From assembly GCF_023100805.1 (NCBI RefSeq), contig NZ_CP095855.1, forward strand, positions 7,667,001 to 7,731,000: a DNA stretch of 64,000 nucleotides, written 5' to 3'. The notes under the pieces were generated by a model. It ran no database searches. It had not been told where the DNA came from and worked only from the letters and a program-made list of their open reading frames with translations. The position numbers and the translations under genes were made by a program. The stretch is from Chitinophaga filiformis. GTDB taxonomy: Bacteria > Bacteroidota > Bacteroidia > Chitinophagales > Chitinophagaceae. This document shows positions 18,571 through 24,886 of the stretch, in pieces; the first letter of the stretch is position 1; each line of letters begins with the position of its first letter.

Positions 18571-19218
18571 ATGGAGGAAGTGATTTACAGACACCAGGAC
18601 CAGACCTGGCATTTATCGGCCCACCGGGCTATTTTCTGGAAAGAAGAACAGGCGCTGATCGTGTCTGACCTGCACCTGGGTAAATCCGCCCATTTCAGGA
18701 AAGCAGGAATAGCCGTTCCTGCCAACATCGGGCAAGACGACCTGTACCGCCTGCAGTTGCTGATTACTGCCTATAACCCCTCCCAGATCATTATTGTAGG
18801 AGATATGTTCCACAGCCGGGAGAACAATGACGTGCCTTACTTTAAACTCTGGCGTCAGCAATTTGCACATATCCGTTTCAAACTGGTAAAAGGCAATCAT
18901 GATATATTGCCTGCCGCTACCTATGAAGCGCTGAACGTCGAGGTGTTTGATACGCTGATCATCCGCGATATTCATTTCATACATGAGCCCTGCTCGGAAG
19001 AAGATGCAGCGGGGTATACTTTCTCGGGGCACCTGCACCCGGGGATCGTTGTTGCCGGCGCGGGACGGCAGCGCTTACGCCTGCCCTGTTTCTACTTCGG
19101 CAGGCATTGCAGCATTTTACCCGCTTTCGGGCGCTTTACGGGCCTCGCCATGCTGGAGCCAGCTGTTGATGAGGCAGTATTCGTTATCGCTGAAAATAAC
19201 GTCTTAAAAGTCAATTAA
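18571..19218 (+). CDS. pdeM: Ligase-associated metallophosphoesterase PdeM
   Basis: A 215-residue calcineurin-like phosphoesterase. Metal ligands are visible in SDLHLGKSAHF (Asp33, His35), VGDMFHSREN, KGNHD and SGHLHPG. The motif SDLHLGKSAHFRKAGIAVP near the N-terminus is characteristic of the ligase-associated group, predicted to act as a DNA endonuclease or phosphodiesterase with the helicase and ligase. The helicase lies 33 bp upstream and the deacetylase-fold gene overlaps its stop by one base, so all three are translated from one message. Confidence 0.92.
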   Translation: MEEVIYRHQDQTWHLSAHRAIFWKEEQALIVSDLHLGKSAHFRKAGIAVPANIGQDDLYRLQLLITAYNPSQIIIVGDMFHSRENNDVPYFKLWRQQFAHIRFKLVKGNHDILPAATYEALNVEVFDTLIIRDIHFIHEPCSEEDAAGYTFSGHLHPGIVVAGAGRQRLRLPCFYFGRHCSILPAFGRFTGLAMLEPAVDEAVFVIAENNVLKVN

Positions 19219-20117
19219 TGCTGGTTGCCTACGATCCCATATATGCACATCCCTTACCCGAAGGTCACCGGTTCCCTATGTTGAAATATGAGCTTATTCC
19301 TGCGCAACTTTTAAGGGAAGGTGTGATCACCGATAAACAGCTGCATACACCGGCTCCTTCAGATGAAGCGACCATCCTGCTTACACATACGCCCGGCTAC
19401 TGGTATAAGCTACAGCATCAGACCTTGTCTGACAAAGAGCAGCGCCGTATCGGCCTGCCCCAGTCACCTGCGCTGACGCTACGTGAGATCGTGATCTGCC
19501 AGGGAACAATAGATTGTGCGCTGCACGCGCTGGATCATGGTGTGGCATTGAATGTAGCGGGTGGCACGCACCACGCCTTCGCAGATCATGGAGAAGGTTT
19601 CTGCCTGCTGAACGATTTTGCTGTTGCTGCCAATTATCTGCTGCAGCAAAAGCTGGTGAAGCAGGTGCTGATCATCGACCTGGATGTGCATCAGGGAAAT
19701 GGCACGGCAGCTTTATTTGCGGGCCGGCCGGATGTATATACCTTCAGTATGCATGGTGCGCATAACTATCCTTTTCACAAGGAAATATCCGACTGGGATG
19801 TACCCCTGCCCGATGGTATGCACGACGACGATTATCTTCGTACACTGGCTGATTGCCTGCCGGTCTTGATGGATAAAGTAAAGCCTGATTTTGTGTTCTA
19901 TCTGTCGGGAGTGGATATCCTGCAAACTGACCGTTATGGTAAGCTGAAGGTCACTCCGCAGGGTTGCAGAAAACGGGATGAGCTGGTATTCCAGGCGATG
20001 AAGCAACATGATATTCCCTGCGCAGTGGCAATGGGCGGCGGGTATTCAACACATATCCGGGATATTGTGAATGCGCATTGCAATACGTTTAAGGCAGCGG
20101 CGGAGATATTCGGGTAA
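19218..20117 (+). CDS. Histone deacetylase-fold amidohydrolase
   Basis: A 299-residue arginase/deacetylase-fold enzyme. The zinc-site signature DLDVHQGNGTAALF is present, with the tandem-His region GGTHHAFADHGEGFC and the C-terminal MGGGYS. The family removes acetyl or similar acyl groups from amines. The ATG overlaps the pdeM stop by one base (TAATG), so it is translationally coupled to the repair cluster; whether it deacetylates a repair protein, a polyamine or another substrate cannot be said. Its stop is 2 bp from that of the convergent gene. Confidence 0.92.
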   Translation: MLVAYDPIYAHPLPEGHRFPMLKYELIPAQLLREGVITDKQLHTPAPSDEATILLTHTPGYWYKLQHQTLSDKEQRRIGLPQSPALTLREIVICQGTIDCALHALDHGVALNVAGGTHHAFADHGEGFCLLNDFAVAANYLLQQKLVKQVLIIDLDVHQGNGTAALFAGRPDVYTFSMHGAHNYPFHKEISDWDVPLPDGMHDDDYLRTLADCLPVLMDKVKPDFVFYLSGVDILQTDRYGKLKVTPQGCRKRDELVFQAMKQHDIPCAVAMGGGYSTHIRDIVNAHCNTFKAAAEIFG

Positions 20118-20119
20118 TA

Positions 20120-21091
20120 TCAGATCTTGCTGTTTGTCAGATCAACCAATGACCAACCATGTCCGTTTACATCTCCCGCTCCTGAATTTTTAATCCAGTC
20201 TCCGCTCGCATCATTGCCCCTTACAGGACTAAGGTGCGGCAATCCGCCTACGCTTTCAATACCTAACCTGGCTTCATACAGGCCGACAGATATAGGAGTA
20301 GGCGGCGCCTGTTGAGTTGTAGCATTGTTATTGTAGTGTGAGTCCGGAAGGGACTGAATACTGCTGTTAGTACCGGCGTCTCCTATATAATAATTGGAAC
20401 TGGAAGCATCGATGTACTCTATGAGATCATTAATGGCATCTACGCAGATTTCGGCTGCTGTTTTTAGCGGAGTGGCATTAGTAGCACTATCCCGGATATT
20501 TTTCAGTAATCCGATACACATCACCTGAGTAGCGGGGTCCCTGTGGGTCAGCCATTTTATCCATGATTCATGCTCATTATATGCAGCCACTTTAGTGCTC
20601 ATATTGGCATAGTGTACCAATGTATTTTCGACATCGTCGATTGAGTTTTTATGGCATACTGCAGCACTGTTGTTACTGAGGAAGTTATTATGACGCAGTT
20701 CATTCAGTGCCTTTTTTTTACCCATACCATGCAGGATGCTTTCAAGTGCATTCATTGCCCCATGGGTAAAGATGTCATCGATAATTGCTTCCTGTACAGG
20801 TTTAGTAGTCCGTTTAGCAGGTCTGCCGCTTGTGCCTACTACACTGCTCTTGGTGGTGTCTGTCTCTACCGGCCATCTCTGGGCTACTGAATTTCCCGTC
20901 GCCTGTAGTTGTAACACTGCGGCCCCGGATGCTTTCATTTGAACCGCCTTTTGCGATGCTCTGTCCGCAATATCTCCCCTATTGAATTGTAAAGGAGATA
21001 CTGCGGGTAAAGCGATACCCGCGGAAGATCTATCGATGGCAGCTGCTGCTCTGGAATTGGAAGAAGGATGGGCTTTCTGTTGTTGTTGCAT
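20120..21091 (-). CDS. Protein with eCIS-cargo-like leader, function unknown
   Basis: A 323-residue protein with no signal peptide. The N-terminal 70 residues are Gln/Ala/Ser-rich and contain GIALPAVSPLQF followed by AVQMKASG and VLQLQATG. To me this resembles the leader of Bacteroidota DUF4157-type proteins that travel with contractile injection systems, but the DUF4157 metallopeptidase part (HEAWH) is absent. The central part is helical; the C-terminal 80 residues are Gly/Ser/Asn-rich and end in a compact GHGWSLVDLTNSK. The frame is open to 21169, but MQQQQKAH at 21091 fits the leader best. A toxin, cargo or binding role is inference only. Confidence 0.65.
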   Translation of the reverse strand: MQQQQKAHPSSNSRAAAAIDRSSAGIALPAVSPLQFNRGDIADRASQKAVQMKASGAAVLQLQATGNSVAQRWPVETDTTKSSVVGTSGRPAKRTTKPVQEAIIDDIFTHGAMNALESILHGMGKKKALNELRHNNFLSNNSAAVCHKNSIDDVENTLVHYANMSTKVAAYNEHESWIKWLTHRDPATQVMCIGLLKNIRDSATNATPLKTAAEICVDAINDLIEYIDASSSNYYIGDAGTNSSIQSLPDSHYNNNATTQQAPPTPISVGLYEARLGIESVGGLPHLSPVRGNDASGDWIKNSGAGDVNGHGWSLVDLTNSKI

Positions 21092-21293
21092 GATAAGGAA
21101 TGATTGATTAGCCGATGTCCGACATATCGTCGTAACACCAGGAGATGCAAATGCTGTTATGCAATGCATACATTAATATACGAAATTAATCAATTCTTCA
21201 CCCTGACAACCTACGGGGAAAATAACAATACTATCTCTGCCGCTATACTTACAGCGTTCCTCTACACAAACAACAATATCTTTGGGTTTATGC

Positions 21294-22046
21294 TTAATCC
21301 TTGATCCGCTTCTTCAGCATGCTCACCTGATCCTGCAGATGGCTCACCATATCAGCCAGGTGATTTACACTCAGGCGACTTTGCTGACCTGTTTTGCTGA
21401 TGACAGCATCTGACTGCCAGAGTTCAAGGACTTCATCCATACCAACCGCATAGGGTTCATATTGCGGATTATCTGACACCAGTGTGATCTTTCCTTTAGT
21501 GCGGTTGCTTTTAAGCACACGTTTATAAACAATGCCCTCACGGCTGGTCACCACTACATAGGCTTCATTGTTGCGGATCTCTTCCCAGCCATCTACTTTG
21601 TGGCAAACGATCACTGATCCGGACGGAGTGGGTAACATAGAATCTCCTGCGATCTCGAATGCCCTGTAGCTGCCTGCACCCATCATAGGGAGCGTGAAAG
21701 TGTTCAGTTCTTCAATGAATTCATCATCGTTGTAGCCAGCCAGGTATCCTGCCGCAGCTTTTACAGGTACGAACTCTATCTGCTGACGATCATTCGCCAT
21801 CTTCTGCTGTCTGCGTTTTTCCAGGAAACTCTCTTTCTGGGAACCTACATCACGACGTAATAAGTCATCAATGGATATACGGAACATATCACTGACCAGT
21901 TCGAGCACTTCTGTGCGGGGTTCTGCACGTTCTTCTTCGTAAGCGCCCAACAGGGAACGTTTGATCCCTAATTTATCAGCAAACTCCTGCTGCGTCCAGC
22001 CTTTCTGCTTGCGCAGGAATTTTAAATTGCGGCATACTACTGACAT
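21294..22046 (-). CDS. LexA-like repressor: XRE helix-turn-helix plus S24 autoprotease
   Basis: A 250-residue regulator. The N-terminal Cro/CI-type HTH spans about residues 4-60 (LKFLRKQKGWTQQEFADKLG). The C-terminal S24 domain has the full self-cleavage set: scissile Ala99-Gly100 in VKAAAGYL, nucleophile Ser136 in AGDSMLPT, and Lys175 in IVYKRVL. The intervals (36 and 39 residues) nearly match those of LexA, so RecA-stimulated autocleavage is likely. A coiled C-terminal tail follows. Two palindromes at 22049-22083 lie directly upstream, one over its predicted -7 element, implying autorepression. Matching sites precede dinB. Non-canonical LexA proteins of this architecture are known in Bacteroidota. 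Confidence 0.93.
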   Translation of the reverse strand: MSVVCRNLKFLRKQKGWTQQEFADKLGIKRSLLGAYEEERAEPRTEVLELVSDMFRISIDDLLRRDVGSQKESFLEKRRQQKMANDRQQIEFVPVKAAAGYLAGYNDDEFIEELNTFTLPMMGAGSYRAFEIAGDSMLPTPSGSVIVCHKVDGWEEIRNNEAYVVVTSREGIVYKRVLKSNRTKGKITLVSDNPQYEPYAVGMDEVLELWQSDAVISKTGQQSRLSVNHLADMVSHLQDQVSMLKKRIKD

Positions 22047-22048
22047 AA

Positions 22049-22083
22049 TCTAAATAATTTAGTACGTTACTAACAAAATTAGC
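22049..22083. promoter_or_regulatory. Tandem operator pair and promoter of the XRE/S24 repressor
   Basis: Two 15-bp palindromes: TCTAA-ATAAT-TTAGT (22049-22063) and ACTAA-CAAAA-TTAGC (22069-22083), centres 20 bp apart. On the minus strand TAATTTTG (22081-22074) fits the -7 element, with TTTG (22106-22103) as -33 at 21-bp spacing. The second palindrome therefore covers the repressor's -7 box. The same motif pair occurs at 23487-23520. Confidence 0.75.
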
Positions 22084-22157
22084 ATATAATTTTTATAATT
22101 ACCAAATATATTCCGGTCAGCTTAACTTATTTTTGCCCGTAAATCCAACTCAATATT

Positions 22158-22607
22158 ATGCATAACACGTTGTTAATTATTCACTCGCTGTTAAGGTGGG
22201 CAATCGTACTGACAGGATTATGGGCCGTGATCCGTGCATTGAAGGGCGTTAGTAGTAAATCACCTTACACCGCCGCAGATAAAAAAGCAGGTCTTTTCTT
22301 CATGATCTTCCTGGATACACAATTGCTGATAGGCTTACTGCTTTACTTTGTAACCAGCGCATTCGGACTTAAAGCTTTTCAGGAATACGGAGGTGAGGTG
22401 ATGCGTAACGGCGGGCTTCGTTATTATGCAGTTGAACATGTATTTGTTGCTATCGTAGCCATTGCACTGGTGCACATCGGACGTGCCAAGGTGAAAAAGA
22501 CGGCACAGGATGCACAGAAACATAAAACTTCCCTGATCTTCTTCGCCCTTGCATTGATCATACTGGCAACACGCATTCCATGGGAAAGAGGTCTGCTGGG
22601 CTACTAG
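22158..22607 (+). CDS. Four-helix membrane protein, possible haem-binding
   Basis: A 149-residue integral membrane protein with four predicted transmembrane helices (about residues 3-28, 44-70, 90-110, 124-142). Histidines His9, His94 and His106 fall within helices, as in small b-type cytochromes; the N-terminal HSLLRW and the EH pair in the third helix look conserved in character. I do not recognise a characterised family. It is divergent from the LexA-like repressor and shares its operator region, so it may be under the same control; the operators are 75-109 bp from its start. A terminator follows it. Confidence 0.75.
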   Translation: MHNTLLIIHSLLRWAIVLTGLWAVIRALKGVSSKSPYTAADKKAGLFFMIFLDTQLLIGLLLYFVTSAFGLKAFQEYGGEVMRNGGLRYYAVEHVFVAIVAIALVHIGRAKVKKTAQDAQKHKTSLIFFALALIILATRIPWERGLLGY

Positions 22608-22641
22608 TATAATACTCATCACACTATATTTCATAAAAGTG

Positions 22642-22676
22642 AAGGCTGTCCACTTAAGGTGAACAGCCTTTATTTT
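22642..22676 (+). terminator. Rho-independent terminator
   Basis: AAGGCTGT-CCAC / GTGA-ACAGCCTT stem (22642-22670) with a small loop, followed by TATTTTTA. It separates the membrane protein gene from the convergent SdpI-like gene. Confidence 0.85.
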
Positions 22677-22705
22677 TATATGTGACCACTAAAACACCTG
22701 ATCCC

Positions 22706-23380
22706 TTATCCCTTGTCCGTATTGAACAGGCGGTAAGAATAAATATAAGGCAGCGCTGCCAGGATACCTCCTGTAAAGATCAGCAAAAAGGTACCTGTTA
22801 CTACCGGCAGGAAGAATCCTGCAATGATCATAACAATCCCGGTACACAACCAGAGGTTTCCCGCAAAAGCATGCGTTTCGCGCCAGATATCGTCGCTCTT
22901 CAGCGTCCAGGGCGTTCGTACGCCAATGAAATAGTTCGGCTCAAGCCGCCTCAGGTAAATACCTATCACCCCGATCAGTAATCCCACTCCCGTAAACACC
23001 CAGCGCTCTATCACAAACGGATGGCCCTGACTGGCCATAAAAATGATAGCCGCGGTAAAAATTGCCAGGTAGATATGGATCATGAAACGGATCTGGTAGT
23101 ACTTCCTGTGAAATACAGTCATATCCTTGTGGTGAATATCCGGCTCATCCACATGCGGAATGTACCGGAACAAAAAATATAACAGCAGATTAGTAAAGAA
23201 CAGGAACGTCATCAGGAGAAGAAAGTCACTTTTGGCACCCACCCGCTCGGCAACACCGCCTACGCTGAAATTAGTCGGCATAACGTCTGGCAGGGAAGGC
23301 CAGATAATTCCCAGATAGATCATGGGTACTATCAATAACAACAATAACAACAGTTCCTGGCCAATATCAGGCTTTTTCAT
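22706..23380 (-). CDS. SdpI/DUF1648-type membrane protein
   Basis: A 224-residue protein with about six membrane helices. The N-terminal part resembles DUF1648 (LPDVMPTNFSVGGVAERVG), and the C-terminal part carries the SdpI signature NYFIGVRTPWTLKSDDIW. In Bacillus, SdpI gives immunity to a killing factor and signals to a repressor; most Bacteroidota members have no assigned role. The upstream in-frame part to 23413 is not membrane-like, so MKKPDIGQE at 23380 is chosen. The operator pair at 23487-23520 lies between this gene and dinB, so control of this gene is also possible. Confidence 0.85.
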   Translation of the reverse strand: MKKPDIGQELLLLLLLIVPMIYLGIIWPSLPDVMPTNFSVGGVAERVGAKSDFLLLMTFLFFTNLLLYFLFRYIPHVDEPDIHHKDMTVFHRKYYQIRFMIHIYLAIFTAAIIFMASQGHPFVIERWVFTGVGLLIGVIGIYLRRLEPNYFIGVRTPWTLKSDDIWRETHAFAGNLWLCTGIVMIIAGFFLPVVTGTFLLIFTGGILAALPYIYSYRLFNTDKG

Positions 23381-23481
23381 GAGAAAGTGTTTTGTTTGAA
23401 AGTAAGTTGACAAATACTGTACCCGCTTACGGCACCCTTATAATTAACCATTATCCCCTCCAATTTGTTATTGACTGGTTA

Positions 23482-23520
23482 TTTGTACTAATATTATTAG
23501 CACAAACTAAAAATATTAGT
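23482..23520. promoter_or_regulatory. Tandem operator pair upstream of dinB
   Basis: Two 15-bp palindromes: ACTAA-TATTA-TTAGC (23487-23501) and ACTAA-AAATA-TTAGT (23506-23520), centres 19 bp apart. The first is extended by TTTGT/ACAAA to arms of 12 bp with one mismatch (23482-23506). Same motif and spacing as at 22049-22083. It lies 140 bp before the dinB ATG and 106 bp before the SdpI-like gene. I could not place a convincing promoter for dinB. Confidence 0.72.
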
Positions 23521-23659
23521 AAATTCGCTCCGGATCGTATAGTACATGGGCGATGGTCCGTGGACAGGCAATGCCCTCATAGCCTATGTCATACACATGC
23601 CGCCCGTCCATAGACTGTTTCCTGTGTACTATTCATCACCTGAACCATTACCGTAGCTT

Positions 23660-24874
23660 ATGATTTCTTTGCAGCACAGGTCCATTGCTCATTTCGACAT
23701 GGACAGCTTCTTCGTATCAGTAGAATGCAGGGATGACAACAGCCTGAAGGGGAAACCATTGCTGATAGGAGGTATGAGTGATCGTGGTGTAGTAGCCTCC
23801 TGTAGCTATGAGGCCCGCCGTTATGGCATCCATTCCGCTATGCCCATGAAAATGGCGCTGAAACTATGTCCCCACGCTATCGTCAGAAGAGGGGATATGG
23901 AGAAATACAGCCAGCTCTCCCGCGAAGTCACCGAACTCATAGCCGATAAGGCGCCGCTTTACGAAAAGTCTTCCATAGATGAATTTTACCTGGACCTGAC
24001 CGGCATGGACAAATTCTTCGGTTCCATGAAATGGACAGCAGAACTACGCCAGCACATCATGCGGGAAACACAGTTGCCTGTTTCTTTCGGACTGGCTTCC
24101 AACAAAATGATCTCGAAAGTAGCTACCAATGAAGCCAAGCCCAACGGACAAATGGAGATCCTTTTCGGCGAAGAAAAAGCTTTCCTGGCCCCTATGCCGG
24201 TGGAAAAACTACCCATGGTGGGTAAAGAAACAGCCGGTCAGCTAAGACGTCGTGGGGTGGAAACAGTGAAAACACTGAGCGAAATACCCGTTAATCTGCT
24301 CGAAGCATGGCTGGGGAAGAATGGCATCTCCCTGTGGAACAAAGCCAATGGTATTGACGAATCTCCTGTTGTGCCATATCATGAACAGAAATCTATCTCT
24401 ACAGAAAATACCTTCTCTTCCGATACCATCGACATGCAGTTCATTCATGCAGAATTGGTACGGATGACAGAAAAGATCGCCTTCGAACTGCGCCAGCAAA
24501 ACAAACTCACCGGTTGCGTTACCGTAAAGATCCGCTATTCAGACTTTGAAACTGTTACCAAACAAATGACTATTCCCTATTCTGGCAGTGATCATATACT
24601 ACTTGAAAAAGTGAAAGAGCTTTTTAATAAACTCTATGACCGGCGGCTCCTGATCCGTCTGATAGGTGTACGTTTCAGTCACCTGGTACAAGGCAATTAC
24701 CAGATCAGCCTGTTCGACGATACACAGGAAATGATCGCACTCTACCAGGCTATCGACAATATTAAAAACCGGTTCGGATGGCAATACCTGATGAAGGGTA
24801 CCAATGCAGTACCGCCTGCAAAAAGGGGAACCGTACGAAAACCGGATATCATGCCTTATCCTAAAGTGAGATAA
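23660..24874 (+). CDS. dinB: DNA polymerase IV (Y-family translesion polymerase)
   Basis: A 404-residue Y-family polymerase. Catalytic acidic residues are Asp13 (and Asp15) in HFDMDSFF and Asp107/Glu108 in SSIDEFYLD; the steric-gate region is FFVSVECRD. The C-terminal little-finger domain holds QISLF (348-352), a beta-clamp-binding pentapeptide. It copies past lesions at low fidelity. dnaE starts 12 bp after its stop, so the two form an operon like the imuB-dnaE2 mutasomes of other bacteria, although here the catalytic residues of the Y-family member are intact, unlike ImuB. A LexA-like operator pair lies upstream. Confidence 0.95.
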   Translation: MISLQHRSIAHFDMDSFFVSVECRDDNSLKGKPLLIGGMSDRGVVASCSYEARRYGIHSAMPMKMALKLCPHAIVRRGDMEKYSQLSREVTELIADKAPLYEKSSIDEFYLDLTGMDKFFGSMKWTAELRQHIMRETQLPVSFGLASNKMISKVATNEAKPNGQMEILFGEEKAFLAPMPVEKLPMVGKETAGQLRRRGVETVKTLSEIPVNLLEAWLGKNGISLWNKANGIDESPVVPYHEQKSISTENTFSSDTIDMQFIHAELVRMTEKIAFELRQQNKLTGCVTVKIRYSDFETVTKQMTIPYSGSDHILLEKVKELFNKLYDRRLLIRLIGVRFSHLVQGNYQISLFDDTQEMIALYQAIDNIKNRFGWQYLMKGTNAVPPAKRGTVRKPDIMPYPKVR

Positions 24875-24886
24875 ACGCCTGCTGAT

